This document shows positions 51,935 through 60,947 of a DNA stretch of 64,000 nucleotides, piece by piece. A program made the translations under genes and the position numbers. The stretch lies in NCBI RefSeq assembly GCF_017104715.1, contig NZ_JAAGPI010000007.1:62001-126000 (forward strand). Reading direction: 5' to 3'. Position 1 is the stretch's first letter. Each line of letters starts with the position of its first letter. The stretch is from Burkholderia sp. Ac-20365 (GTDB taxonomy: Bacteria; Pseudomonadota; Gammaproteobacteria; Burkholderiales; Burkholderiaceae). The notes under the pieces are model-generated. The model made no database searches and was not told where the DNA came from. It saw nothing but the letters and a program-made list of their open reading frames with translations.

Positions 51935-52879
51935 TCATGCGCGCGAGCTGTCTTGCTCGCGACTCGTGTGTTCAAGGTTAGTCGGTGTCACGGCAATACC
52001 GAGTGCCGCGTCGATGTCGCGCCAGTCGGCGTCGCTGAGATAGCGGCGCGCGGCGGGCAGGACGACGCCTTCTTCGCGCCCCATGCATTCCCAGATGAAC
52101 TGGGCGCAAGCCTGGAGCTGCTCGTCGAAGCGCGCCGCCGAAAGTTGGCTCGCTGCGACGGCGCTGGCGCTGTCGATCAATGCAACGAGCAGGCGAATCT
52201 CCTGCTGATACTGGCGTTCGAGTTCGGCGAGTTCAGCGTCGAGCGTGGACGTGCGTTCGCGCAGCATCGAAAACATGCAGTCGTCGCGTCCGGGCCGCTC
52301 GCGCAATGCCAGGACGTTGCGCAACGCGTTGGTGGCCGCACGCATGGTGTCGGCATCGGGTGACGCGCCGCGCGATGCTGCGCGTGTGTGGCTCATCAGC
52401 GCATGAAGTTCTGCGCCGGTCGCCCGATGTCCGTCGAGCAGCTTGCCGATCACGCGGTCTGCCGTGCGGTGCCGTTGTGCCATGCACATCAGCACGGGCA
52501 TGCCGCATGACGCCAGCGCGTCGCTGGCGTCCGGGCGGCGCACGAGCCAGTGCGCATCCGCCGGGACGCACAGCAGGTCGCAACCCTGCGTGCGCGCCAT
52601 CGAGACAAGCGCCTGAAGCGTGCGATCGGCTGTCGGCGCGGCATCGATAGATACACAGCCGCACGGCACACCATGTGCGCGGGCAGCCGCTTCGGCCTTG
52701 GCGAGCCATTCCGCAGCGCGGCTGGTCGACCATGCCGCACCGTGCGCATGACCGGGCAGGCCGCACGCGCCGAAAAAGGTGACACGCGCACCGATCGACC
52801 TGGCGAATTCGAGCGCGTGGCCGACTGCCTCGATGGCGGCATCGGTGCCGCCTGCCGGCACGAGAAAATGACGATACAT
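51935..52879 (-). CDS. UspA-like domain fused to degenerate hemerythrin-like domain
   Basis: 314 aa. Residues 1-about 145 are a universal stress protein fold (MYRHFLVPAGGTDAAIEAVG, GHALEFARSIGARVTFFGAC, DLLCVPADAHWLVRRPDASD, GMPVLMCMAQRH). The second half resembles a hemerythrin HHE domain in helix layout (QQEIRLLVALIDSASA, QACAQFIWECMGREEGVVLP, AARRYLSDADWRDIDAALG). The His ligands of the usual HHPKEDxLF and HMxxEE motifs are replaced (RPGRDDCMF and ECMGREE), so a diiron site is unlikely. It is the first gene of the catabolic operon, divergent from the MalT-type regulator, and may be a ligand or stress sensor. Confidence 0.75.
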   Translation of the reverse strand: MYRHFLVPAGGTDAAIEAVGHALEFARSIGARVTFFGACGLPGHAHGAAWSTSRAAEWLAKAEAAARAHGVPCGCVSIDAAPTADRTLQALVSMARTQGCDLLCVPADAHWLVRRPDASDALASCGMPVLMCMAQRHRTADRVIGKLLDGHRATGAELHALMSHTRAASRGASPDADTMRAATNALRNVLALRERPGRDDCMFSMLRERTSTLDAELAELERQYQQEIRLLVALIDSASAVAASQLSAARFDEQLQACAQFIWECMGREEGVVLPAARRYLSDADWRDIDAALGIAVTPTNLEHTSREQDSSRA

Positions 52880-52981
52880 GGTGTGCGCTACCCTGCCTGA
52901 TACCGATTGACGGTTGCCGCCATCGACGTGAAATTCATGATGCGGCCTCGCTCGCAACGTCTGATGAAGGCTATCGTAGTG

Positions 52982-53026
52982 AGGGTGGGGGGACGCGGCC
53001 CCACTCATCAAGAGGGGGGGGCGAGG
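52982..53026. promoter_or_regulatory. G-rich divergent promoter region between the catabolic operon and MalT-type regulator
   Basis: The intergenic DNA contains GGGTGGGGGGACGCGG followed by CCCCACTCATCAAGAGG and a run of eight G. MalT-type regulators bind purine-rich GGGGA-type boxes, and a similar G-rich stretch precedes the acyl-CoA ligase, so this is a candidate regulator site. No exact box is claimed. Confidence 0.3.
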
Positions 53027-53111
53027 CACATCGCGTGTTGCGTCGCATCGATCCGTCCCGGTTTTGCCGCACGGACCGCGCTCGCGTAAGCTGTTTCCTG
53101 TTCCCACCCAC

Positions 53112-55826
53112 ATGGCCCCGATGGCAACGACCCGCAACGGCGCCGACGACGCCGCCACCGAACTGATCCTGAAGACGATTGCGCCGCGTGCGCCGCAGCA
53201 TCTGCTGGCGCGTGCACGGCTGGGCGCCGATGAAGCGCGGCTGCGCAATCTGCAGATCGCGCTGGTTCAGGCGCCTGCGGGGTACGGCAAGACTTCGCTG
53301 CTGGCGCAATGGCGGCGCGAGCATCTGGCGCGCGGCGCGGCGGTCGCGTGGTTGTCGGTCGATGAGCGCGACGACGCGCAGCGTCTTCTGCTCGGCCTCG
53401 TGCACGCGGTGCGCGCGGGCTGCGCGCGGCCGACGTTCGGGCGGTTCGTGCTGAACGGTACGACGTCGCCGTCGCGCGAACTGGAGGGCATTACCGCGTG
53501 GCTCGCGGAAGTCGCGCAGCTTTCGCTCGACGTCGTGCTGATCGTCGATGAGGCCGAGCGTCTGCCCGAAGCAGGGCTGGCCGCGCTGGCGTATCTGCTG
53601 CACAACGCGCCGCAAAACCTGCGCGTGGCGGTGGCGGCGCGGCGTGGTCTCGATGAAGCCGCAGGCGACCTGCTCGCGTACGGCGCCGGTGAACTCATCG
53701 GCCCTGAACTGCTGCGCTTCAGGCTCGATGAGGCGATTGCGCTGATCGGCGAGCGTTTCGGTGCGCGTGTCGAAGCCGATGTCTGCGCGCGGCTGTTCGA
53801 ATTGTCCGATGGATGGCCGCTGGGCTTGCAACTCGCGCTCGCGGCGATGGCGCGTGCCGACGATCCGCGCCGCGCGGCGCAGGCGTTATCGGCGGATCAC
53901 GGCGGCTTGCGCGATCATCTCGTCGTGGCGCTGATCGCGAAACTGTCTGCCGATGACGATGCCTTCCTGACGCGCATCAGCGTCGTCGACCGGCTGCATC
54001 CGCAATTGTGCGAAGCGTTGACGGGCGATAGCGGAGCGCCCGAACGGCTGGCGCGCCTCGTGCGCGACACGCCTGTGTTCATCGCGAGCGAAGACAGCGC
54101 GTGGTGTCGTCTGCACGTGCTGGTGCGCGACGTGCTCCGAAGTCGGCTCGCGTCGTTGCCCGATGCCGAACGCGCGGCGCTGCACGCGCGCGCATCGGCG
54201 TGGCTCGCCGCGCACGGCATGCTCGACGAGGCCGCGCGCCATGCGCATGCGGCGGGACAGCATCAGGCCGCCTACGATCTCGCCGAACGATGCCTGTACG
54301 ACGCCGTCAAGGCAGGCAGTCTCTCGGCGGTGCGCGACTGGCTCGAATTGCTGCCCGAAGCGGAACTGGAGCGCAGGCCGCGTCTGCGCCTCGCCGCCGC
54401 GTGGGTGCTCGCGCTCGGCGAGCGGCATGAAGAAGCCGGGCGCCAGGTCGAACATGTGCTTGCCGATCCCGAAGCGGCGCCTGAATTGCGCTATGAATGC
54501 GCGATGATCCTCAGCGCGGCCGCCTATTACGCCGATGAAATCGACCGTTTCGTGACGCTGTTCGAGCCGTGGCTCGACACCGTGCCGTCCGCCGCATCCT
54601 GGCTCGCGCAGATTCATGCCAACCGCCGCTCGGCGCTTGCGCTGCTGCAAGGCGAGCCGGCGCAGGCGCGGCGCGTTCAGCAGCAACGCGCGCCGCGTCA
54701 CGAAAACGCGCCGGGCGTGGGCTACGTGATCCGTTGGGGCGATCACACGACGGGCTTCAGCTATCTGCTGGAAGGGCAATTGAGTCTCGCGGAATCCGTG
54801 CTAATGCCTGCGCTCGCGAGCGCGGAGGCAGATCTCGGCCGGCGTCATCCGCTGACCTGCATGTTCGCCGCGATGTGCGCGGCGCTGTGCTATGAAACCG
54901 ACCGCATCGAACAGGCCGCGTCGCTACTTGCGAACCGGCTCGACGTGCTGGAGCACGGCGGGACGCCCGAAATGGTGATGCTCGCGTATCGCACGGCGGC
55001 GCAGATTGCGGCGGTGCAGGGCGTCGAGCATCGTGCGCTCGATCTGCTGGAAGCGTTGCATGCAATGGGCGTTGGCCGCCGCATGCCGCGTCTGTGCGTC
55101 GCGAGTCTCGCGGAGCAGGTGCGCATGCACGCGGGGCGCTATCGCGCGCAAACGTGCGATGCGCTCGTGCAGCGTATCGACGAAATCGTCGCGCAGGACG
55201 CGCCGCATCACGGACCGTTGTGGCAACGGCATGTCGCGATGCTGCAGGCGCTGTCGCAAGCGTATGCGGCCCTTGCCGCGCGGCGCTGGCCGCAATCGCT
55301 CGATGCGCTCGCCGTCGCGCTCGAACAGGCCAATGCGATGAAGCTGGGCCGGTATCGGATCGAAATCATGGTGCTGCAGGCGTTCGCGATGGAGCAGACG
55401 GGCGCGCAAGGCCGGCCCTTGCTGCTCGAAGCGATGAATCTGGCGAAGACGTTCAGCCTGACGCGCACGCTCGCCGACGCGCATCCCGCGATCGCCGACT
55501 GGATGCGGCGCGTTAGCGAAGAAGAGGCGAATGCGGGCCAGGACGTTCAGCCGATGCCCGCGCCGCGCGTCGTGCCGATGCCGGCGCGTGCAGCATCCGG
55601 CGCTCCGCGCGCGGTGCCGAGCGTCGTGCTGACGCCGAAGGAGCGCGAAATACTCGAACTGCTCGGGCGCAATCTGTCGAACAAGGAAATTGCGCTGGCG
55701 ATGTCGGTCGGGGAAGAAACCGTGAAGTGGCATCTAAAGAACCTCTTCGGCAAGCTCGACGCCAGTTCGCGCAAGCATGCCGTGCGTCGCGCACTCATTC
55801 TGGGCCTGCTGGAAGGCGCTCAATAG
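53112..55826 (+). CDS. MalT-type LuxR family (LAL) transcriptional regulator
   Basis: About 904 aa. The N-terminal STAND NTPase has Walker A APAGYGKTSL near residue 55, followed by LSLDVVLIVDEAERL (Walker B) and RARLGADEARLRNLQIALVQ. A long middle of helical repeats (about 350-800; AASLLANRLDVLEHGG, ALDLLEALHAMGV) provides the sensor region. The C-terminal LuxR helix-turn-helix reads LTPKEREILELLGRNLSNKE, IALAMSVGEETVKWHLKNLF. LAL proteins such as MalT and AlkS activate catabolic genes on binding a ligand and ATP. It is divergent from the BKACE operon and upstream of the acyl-CoA ligase and porin, so it probably controls both directions. The start is taken at the ATG at 53112; a second ATG follows at 53121. 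Confidence 0.9.
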   Translation: MAPMATTRNGADDAATELILKTIAPRAPQHLLARARLGADEARLRNLQIALVQAPAGYGKTSLLAQWRREHLARGAAVAWLSVDERDDAQRLLLGLVHAVRAGCARPTFGRFVLNGTTSPSRELEGITAWLAEVAQLSLDVVLIVDEAERLPEAGLAALAYLLHNAPQNLRVAVAARRGLDEAAGDLLAYGAGELIGPELLRFRLDEAIALIGERFGARVEADVCARLFELSDGWPLGLQLALAAMARADDPRRAAQALSADHGGLRDHLVVALIAKLSADDDAFLTRISVVDRLHPQLCEALTGDSGAPERLARLVRDTPVFIASEDSAWCRLHVLVRDVLRSRLASLPDAERAALHARASAWLAAHGMLDEAARHAHAAGQHQAAYDLAERCLYDAVKAGSLSAVRDWLELLPEAELERRPRLRLAAAWVLALGERHEEAGRQVEHVLADPEAAPELRYECAMILSAAAYYADEIDRFVTLFEPWLDTVPSAASWLAQIHANRRSALALLQGEPAQARRVQQQRAPRHENAPGVGYVIRWGDHTTGFSYLLEGQLSLAESVLMPALASAEADLGRRHPLTCMFAAMCAALCYETDRIEQAASLLANRLDVLEHGGTPEMVMLAYRTAAQIAAVQGVEHRALDLLEALHAMGVGRRMPRLCVASLAEQVRMHAGRYRAQTCDALVQRIDEIVAQDAPHHGPLWQRHVAMLQALSQAYAALAARRWPQSLDALAVALEQANAMKLGRYRIEIMVLQAFAMEQTGAQGRPLLLEAMNLAKTFSLTRTLADAHPAIADWMRRVSEEEANAGQDVQPMPAPRVVPMPARAASGAPRAVPSVVLTPKEREILELLGRNLSNKEIALAMSVGEETVKWHLKNLFGKLDASSRKHAVRRALILGLLEGAQ

Positions 55827-55914
55827 TTGTTCTCAGCCAGGGCGCGTCGCCCGGCGCGCTACGGCAAATTTCCAGACACCCGTTCTATTCTCCAGAACCC
55901 GCCCCCTCCGGCCT

Positions 55915-55925
55915 GGGGGGGTGGG
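55915..55925. promoter_or_regulatory. G-run before the acyl-CoA ligase gene
   Basis: Seven G then TGGG in the 178-bp gap between the LAL regulator and the ligase gene. It resembles the G-rich segment in the divergent promoter 3 kb upstream and may be a binding site for the same regulator. Confidence 0.25.
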
Positions 55926-56004
55926 CTTGCGCTGCGTTTCGTACTCTCGCTTTCATCACGCCGCCCAACCGGGTGGCGCCGACTTCCACCAACGGGAGCC
56001 ATTC

Positions 56005-57666
56005 GTGCGAGAAACGGGAACGCCCGATCCTTTGATGACCACCGCTGCCGCTGCGTACGCGTATCCGCTGCTCGTCAAGCAGTTGCTCATCCATTCACTG
56101 ACGGTGCGCGCCGATCAGGAAATCACGTATCGCGGCGCGCTGCGCTACACGTTTGCCGATTTCCGGCGGCGCGTCGGCCAGCTTGCCAATGCGCTCGCAT
56201 CGCTCGATGTGCGCGCGGGATCGACGGTCGCGGTGATGGACTGGGACACGCATCGCTATCTGGAAAGCTACTTCGCGATCCCGATGATGGGCGCGACGAT
56301 CTTCACCGTGAACGTGCGCATTTCCGCGCAGCAGATCGCCTACACGCTGAATGACGCGGGTGCGGAAGTGCTGATCGTCAATAGCGATTTTTTGCCTGTG
56401 CTCGAAGCGATTCGCGGCGAACTGAAGCATGTGCGCGAAGTGATCGTTGCAAGCGACGACGAAGCGAAACCGTGTACATCGTTTCCCGTTGCGGGCGATT
56501 ACGAGCAACTCGTGTCGTCGATGTCCGCAGACTTCACCTTCGAAGATTTCGACGAGAACACGCGTGCTGCGATTTTCTATACGACAGGCACGACGGGCGA
56601 CCCGAAGGGCGTGTGCTACAGCCACCGGCAGATCGTGCTGCACGCACTCGCGACGGCGACGACGCTGTGCTCGCCATGTTCCGGCCAGCGCCTGCATCGC
56701 GACGATGTCTACATGCCGATCACGCCGATGTTCCATGTGCTTGCGTGGGGCATGCCGTATATCGCCGTGATGCTCGGCCTGAAGATCGTGCTGCCCGGCC
56801 GCTATCTGCCCGACACGTTGCTGCATCTCAAGCGCACGGAGCGCGTCACGTTCTCGCATTGCGTGCCGACCGTTCTGCAAATGCTGCTCGATGCAGCCGC
56901 GCGTGAAGCGCATGACCTGTCGGGCTGGACGATGATCATCGGCGGTTCGGCGTTGTCGCCGGCGCTGTGTCGCGCAGCGCTGGAACAGGGTATCGATGTG
57001 TTCGCAGGCTATGGCATGTCCGAGACGGGCCCCGTTGCCGCGCTGTCGCAAGGTGTGCCCGACGCGGCATCGGTTGGCATCGACGAAGCGGTGCGCAGAC
57101 GTTGCATGACGGGCCGGCCGGTGCCGATGGTCGAACTGCGCGTCGTCGATGCGCAGATGAACGACGTGCCGCGCGACGGACGCGCGCAGGGCGAGATCGT
57201 GTTGCGCTCGCCGTATCTGACGCCGGGTTATCACAACAAACCTGAAGCCTCCGAAGCGCTGTGGGAAGGCGGTTATCTGCATACGCAGGACGTCGCGGTG
57301 ATGACGCCGGATGGCTACGTGCAGATCGTCGACCGGATCAAGGACGTGATCAAGACGGGCGGCGAGTGGGTGTCGTCGATCGAGATCGAAGCGCTCATCA
57401 ACGAGCTGCATGGCGTGGAAGAAAGCGCCGTGATCGGCGTGAAGGACGAACGCTGGGGCGAACGACCGAAGGCGCTGATCGTATTGCGTCCACATGCGAC
57501 GCTCGACGCAGATGACGTGCGCGCGCATCTGCTCAGTCTCGCCGACGCGAAAAGGATCAGCCGCTATGCGGTGCCCGAAGCCGAGCGGGTGATTTTCGTC
57601 GCCGGCATACCGAAGACGAGCGTCGGAAAGATCGACAAGAAGCTGCTGCGCCAGCAGTTCGAATGA
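56005..57666 (+). CDS. AMP-binding acyl-CoA ligase (long-/medium-chain fatty-acid type)
   Basis: About 553 aa adenylate-forming enzyme that activates a carboxylic acid to its CoA thioester. Motifs: P-loop-like YTTGTTGDPKGVCYSHR (A3), FAGYGMSETGPVAAL (A5), DVAVMTPDGYVQIVDRIKDV (A7/A8, with GGEWVSSIEIEALI), and catalytic Lys in KTSVGKIDKKLLRQQF (A10). This resembles AlkK-like fatty acyl-CoA synthetases. The GTG at 56005 has a GGGAG site and is used; an ATG at 56035 is the alternative. It follows the LAL regulator and precedes a porin, so it could activate a carboxylic acid substrate of the same pathway. Confidence 0.88.
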   Translation: MRETGTPDPLMTTAAAAYAYPLLVKQLLIHSLTVRADQEITYRGALRYTFADFRRRVGQLANALASLDVRAGSTVAVMDWDTHRYLESYFAIPMMGATIFTVNVRISAQQIAYTLNDAGAEVLIVNSDFLPVLEAIRGELKHVREVIVASDDEAKPCTSFPVAGDYEQLVSSMSADFTFEDFDENTRAAIFYTTGTTGDPKGVCYSHRQIVLHALATATTLCSPCSGQRLHRDDVYMPITPMFHVLAWGMPYIAVMLGLKIVLPGRYLPDTLLHLKRTERVTFSHCVPTVLQMLLDAAAREAHDLSGWTMIIGGSALSPALCRAALEQGIDVFAGYGMSETGPVAALSQGVPDAASVGIDEAVRRRCMTGRPVPMVELRVVDAQMNDVPRDGRAQGEIVLRSPYLTPGYHNKPEASEALWEGGYLHTQDVAVMTPDGYVQIVDRIKDVIKTGGEWVSSIEIEALINELHGVEESAVIGVKDERWGERPKALIVLRPHATLDADDVRAHLLSLADAKRISRYAVPEAERVIFVAGIPKTSVGKIDKKLLRQQFE

Positions 57667-57729
57667 TGCATCTGCATTATCCCGGCGCGCCTTGAAGCGG
57701 CCGGGCTCACCACAATAGACGGAGACTTG

Positions 57730-58857
57730 ATGAACTCGAAACTGGTTGGCGCGGCTGCGCTTCTTGGCTGCGTGAGCGTGGCGCATGCGCAGACGTCGTC
57801 GGTGACGCTGTATGGCGTCGTCGACTCGGGGATGCTGTATCAGAGCACGGCGGCGGCGTCGTTCGCGCCGAACGCGAAGAATCTCGGCAAGATCTATCGC
57901 TTCAAGGACGGCGGCATCTATTCGAGCGTCTGGGGCATGAAGGGCAGCGAAGATATCGGCGGCGGTTATCGCGTCAACTTCAAGTTGCAGGGTTCGTTCG
58001 ATAGCGGCACGGGGAAGTCGGGACTCAGCGACACGCCGGGCGTCACCGCGATGTTCAACCAGTTTGCGACCGTGGGCGTGTCGGGACCGATCGGCACGTT
58101 CAACGCGGGCCGCCAGATCGTACCGATGATCTACGCGATGGCCGAAACCGATGTGCGCAACGCGCAATACTTCGGCAGCATTCTGACGGCGTGGCTCGGC
58201 GTCAATCAGGCGGCAGGCTGGGCGGGCACGAGCACCAACGGTCCGATCGGCGCGCTGTACGACAGCAATGCGCTCGTGTATCAGACGCCGACCTTCGCGG
58301 GCGTGTCGCTCGCACTCGAATATGCGCCGGGCGGCGTGCCGGGCGAATTCCAGGGCGGCACGCGCGAATCGGCGGTGCTCAAGTATTCGAACTATGGTCT
58401 CAATCTCGCTGCCGCGTACTACAACGGGCACGATGCGAATCCCGCGCCCGGCGCGCCGTTGACGGGCCTGAACAACAACCGGTTTTTCTACTTCGGCGCG
58501 AAGTACACGTTTCATGACTTCCTTATTTCCGCGTCGTACGGCAAGGGGAAAAATCCGGCGCACAGCAATCAGGCCGACTTCGACATGTACTCGTTCGGGC
58601 TTGGCTACATCATTTCTCCGGCGCTGCGCGTGACCTCGGGCATCTACTACCTGAAAGACGCGAACCACTCGGACAACCATTCGACGGAATTTGCGGTCGG
58701 CGCCGAATACAGTCTGTCCAAACGCACGGCTGTGTACGGACAGGTCGGCCACGTCAACAACACGGGCACGATGAACCAGACCATCGTCTATGGTCAGCCT
58801 GTTGCGCCGGGCGTCAGCACGACGGCAGCAATGATCGGCCTGCGTCACAACTTCTGA
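57730..58857 (+). CDS. Gram-negative porin (porin_4 family)
   Basis: 375 aa outer-membrane porin. Signal peptide MNSKLVGAAALLGCVSVAHA, then QTSSVTLYGVVDSG, the standard start of Burkholderiaceae porins. Further strands: SVWGMKGSEDIGGGYRVNFK, NAGRQIVPMIYAMAETDVRN, YFGAKYTFHDFLISASYGKG, and a C-terminal GLRHNF ending with aromatic Phe. A GGAGA site lies 6 bp upstream. Trimeric general or substrate-selective porin; linkage to the ligase suggests uptake of the same substrate. The 63-bp gap from the ligase has no terminator. Confidence 0.93.
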   Translation: MNSKLVGAAALLGCVSVAHAQTSSVTLYGVVDSGMLYQSTAAASFAPNAKNLGKIYRFKDGGIYSSVWGMKGSEDIGGGYRVNFKLQGSFDSGTGKSGLSDTPGVTAMFNQFATVGVSGPIGTFNAGRQIVPMIYAMAETDVRNAQYFGSILTAWLGVNQAAGWAGTSTNGPIGALYDSNALVYQTPTFAGVSLALEYAPGGVPGEFQGGTRESAVLKYSNYGLNLAAAYYNGHDANPAPGAPLTGLNNNRFFYFGAKYTFHDFLISASYGKGKNPAHSNQADFDMYSFGLGYIISPALRVTSGIYYLKDANHSDNHSTEFAVGAEYSLSKRTAVYGQVGHVNNTGTMNQTIVYGQPVAPGVSTTAAMIGLRHNF

Positions 58858-58952
58858 TGAATGCACGCACATGCGCACGCCGACGCGTGCGTTGTGCAAT
58901 GCGCGCGACGCTTCCGCACAGCGAGAGTATCCTTTCGATGAACTTGCAAAAC

Positions 58953-58968
58953 ACGGTACATGTACCGT
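58953..58968. promoter_or_regulatory. 16-bp perfect palindrome upstream of AraC-type regulator
   Basis: ACGGTACATGTACCGT is fully self-complementary and sits 37 bp before the AraC start, overlapping the likely promoter. It is a probable operator, perhaps for an unidentified dimeric repressor. Confidence 0.45.
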
Positions 58969-59005
58969 CTTTTAGCAAATTGCCGAAAATGAAGGACGGT
59001 GCTTC

Positions 59006-60013
59006 ATGGATGCGGTCTCCGACGTGCTGCGCGTCGTGCGCCTGGGCGGCGCGGTTTATCTTCACGCTGAATTGACGGCGCCGTGGTCGTTGATCGGCCA
59101 GGCCGATCAGGCGCTGTGCCTCTCGTATCTGCCGAGATCGGACCGCGTCGTTTCCTATCATCTGGTCACGGAAGGCACGTGCTGGGCACGCCTGCCCGAT
59201 TCCCACGATCCCGCCATCTGCGTGCATGCGGGCGAACTGCTCGTCGTGCCGCAAGGCGAGGCGCACATCATGGCAAGCGCGCTCGATGTCGAACCCGTTC
59301 CCGCCGGGCCGCTGCTCGAAACGCAACTGGCGACCATGCCGGGCGAAGTGTTGAACCTCACGTACGGCGGCGGCGGGCCGCCGACGCGCATCCTGTGCGG
59401 CTTTCTCGCATGTGACGACGCGCTGAGCAACCCGGTACTCGGTTCGCTGCCGCGTCTTTTCAAGGTCGATGTACGCAATGATCCGCAGTCCGCATGGATC
59501 GAGGCGTCGCTGCGTTATGCCGCCGCGGAAGCGGCGCAACGCCGCGCAGGCAGCGCCATCGTGCTCTCGCGTTTGTCGGAACTGCTGTTCGTGTGGGCCG
59601 TGCGGCGCTGCATCGACGACTTGCCCGCGGACCGCAAGAACTGGCTCGCGGGCGTGAAGGACCGCTTCGTCGGCCGCGCGCTGTCGATCCTGCACGCGCA
59701 GCCCGCCTACAACTGGACCGTCGACGAACTCGCGCGAAAAGTCGGTCTCTCACGCTCCGCGTTTGCCGCCCGCTTCAGCGATCTTCTAGGGCAACCGCCG
59801 ATGCAATACCTCGCACGCTGGCGGCTGATCGTTGCTTCGCAGGAACTGTCGTACAGCAGCAAGGCGATTGCAGCAATTGCCGAAGAGGTGGGCTACGAAT
59901 CGGAATCGGCGTTCCATCGCGCATTCAGGCGCGAGTTCGGACAGCCGCCCGCAGCGTGGAGAAAACGTCATAGCCATGTCAACGGCGCCGAGGTTCTCGC
60001 AGCGAGCCAGTAA
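59006..60013 (+). CDS. AraC-family transcriptional regulator with cupin_6 sensor
   Basis: 335 aa. The N-terminal domain (about 10-195) has cupin-like features (LGGAVYLHAELTAPWSLIGQ, LVVPQGEAHIMASA) and the LTYGGGGPPTRILCGFLACD motif of AraC_binding_2/cupin_6 members. The C-terminal half has two helix-turn-helix motifs: TVDELARKVGLSRSAFAARF and IAAIAEEVGYESESAFHRAF, then REFGQPPAAWRK. A GAAGGACGG site precedes the ATG. It follows the porin gene after 148 bp containing a perfect palindrome; possible target is the ligase-porin group or the SDR gene downstream. Confidence 0.9.
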   Translation: MDAVSDVLRVVRLGGAVYLHAELTAPWSLIGQADQALCLSYLPRSDRVVSYHLVTEGTCWARLPDSHDPAICVHAGELLVVPQGEAHIMASALDVEPVPAGPLLETQLATMPGEVLNLTYGGGGPPTRILCGFLACDDALSNPVLGSLPRLFKVDVRNDPQSAWIEASLRYAAAEAAQRRAGSAIVLSRLSELLFVWAVRRCIDDLPADRKNWLAGVKDRFVGRALSILHAQPAYNWTVDELARKVGLSRSAFAARFSDLLGQPPMQYLARWRLIVASQELSYSSKAIAAIAEEVGYESESAFHRAFRREFGQPPAAWRKRHSHVNGAEVLAASQ

Positions 60014-60480
60014 CGCCAGAGTTCCAGTGTCTGCATGCCATGACGCAGCGTTTGCAGCGCATGCTTGCGCCGGTTCAGTCCGTCACGCGCAATACCCGTC
60101 GAGATGCGTCGTCGCGGCGCTTGTGCAGGCATCGAATGCATGGCGTGCAGTTCGTCCGCAATCGCGTGCAACAGGCGGCGCGCTACGGCATGCCATACGA
60201 GCGGATCGAGTATCCGCGTACCGCGCAGCGATCTCAACAGCGACAGCGCAGTGCTGAGTTCGCGCATATGCCTGCCGTGATCATTGTTCAACTGCCGCAC
60301 GACTGCGAAGCATGCGTCCCATCCGACATGCGCCTGCACATGCAGCAGCGCGATCAGCAACACAGGCGGCAACAGTGCGATGCTCTCACGCACGAGCGGA
60401 TCGTCTTGCAGTTGCGCAAGCAATAGAGCAGGGGAAACGTCGCTGGTGAAGCGCTGTGGCGTGTCGGGCAGATGATGCAT
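59968..60480 (-). CDS. Hypothetical protein
   Basis: 170 aa, mostly helical, Leu/Arg/His-rich, no signal peptide. Seen: LLLAQLQDDPLVRESIALLP, PPVLLIALLHVQAHVGWDAC, LSTALSLLRSLRGTRILDPL. No family is recognised. An AGGAGGC ribosome site lies 7 bp before the ATG, which is the main reason to accept it. Its 3' end overlaps the AraC gene by 46 bp, convergent. Confidence 0.6.
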   Translation of the reverse strand: MHHLPDTPQRFTSDVSPALLLAQLQDDPLVRESIALLPPVLLIALLHVQAHVGWDACFAVVRQLNNDHGRHMRELSTALSLLRSLRGTRILDPLVWHAVARRLLHAIADELHAMHSMPAQAPRRRISTGIARDGLNRRKHALQTLRHGMQTLELWRYWLAARTSAPLTWL

Positions 60481-60947
60481 GACGAGGCCTCCTGTTACGC
60501 AAGGGTGGTCGCGAGTTTTCGTGGCCGATCGCGAACGACGCGTCGCGTCCCGCTACGGCAATAGAAAAGGCTGCACACCCTGACTTCACAAGACCTTGCT
60601 GCCTGACGTCGTTAGAACGTACCTGCTGCAACAGATGCTTCATGGTGCTCGATGCCGTCTCGAGAACCACTATGCGGCAACGCCTCTCAAACACCCTTGC
60701 CTTTGCGTCGCGGCTCTTTGTCCGATCGTCCAGTTTTGTCGTGCGTGCGGTACGCACTTTGCCGCACGTCCGCCAAGCTTTGCCGTGCGTCCTGCTAACG
60801 GCGACGACGACATCGCGATTACGTCGATTGACGCGAGCGAACCTACCGACAACACTGTCGTCGAGTGCGCGCCCAGCGTCGTGAATAACAACGTGACGGG
60901 GCGTGCGTTATCGACAGGCATCGACTAGCGTTGGGAGCGCGTACTTC
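60481..60947. other. 467-bp intergenic region
   Basis: Short overlapping frames on both strands carry no recognisable domain or ribosome site. It contains the promoter regions of the hypothetical gene and of the SDR gene. No other feature is seen. Confidence 0.4.

Noticed and set aside
56095..58899. 934-codon open frame on the minus strand
   Set aside because: It is antisense to the acyl-CoA ligase and the porin, both with clear domains and ribosome sites; the Arg/His-rich product matches no family and arises from high GC in third positions.
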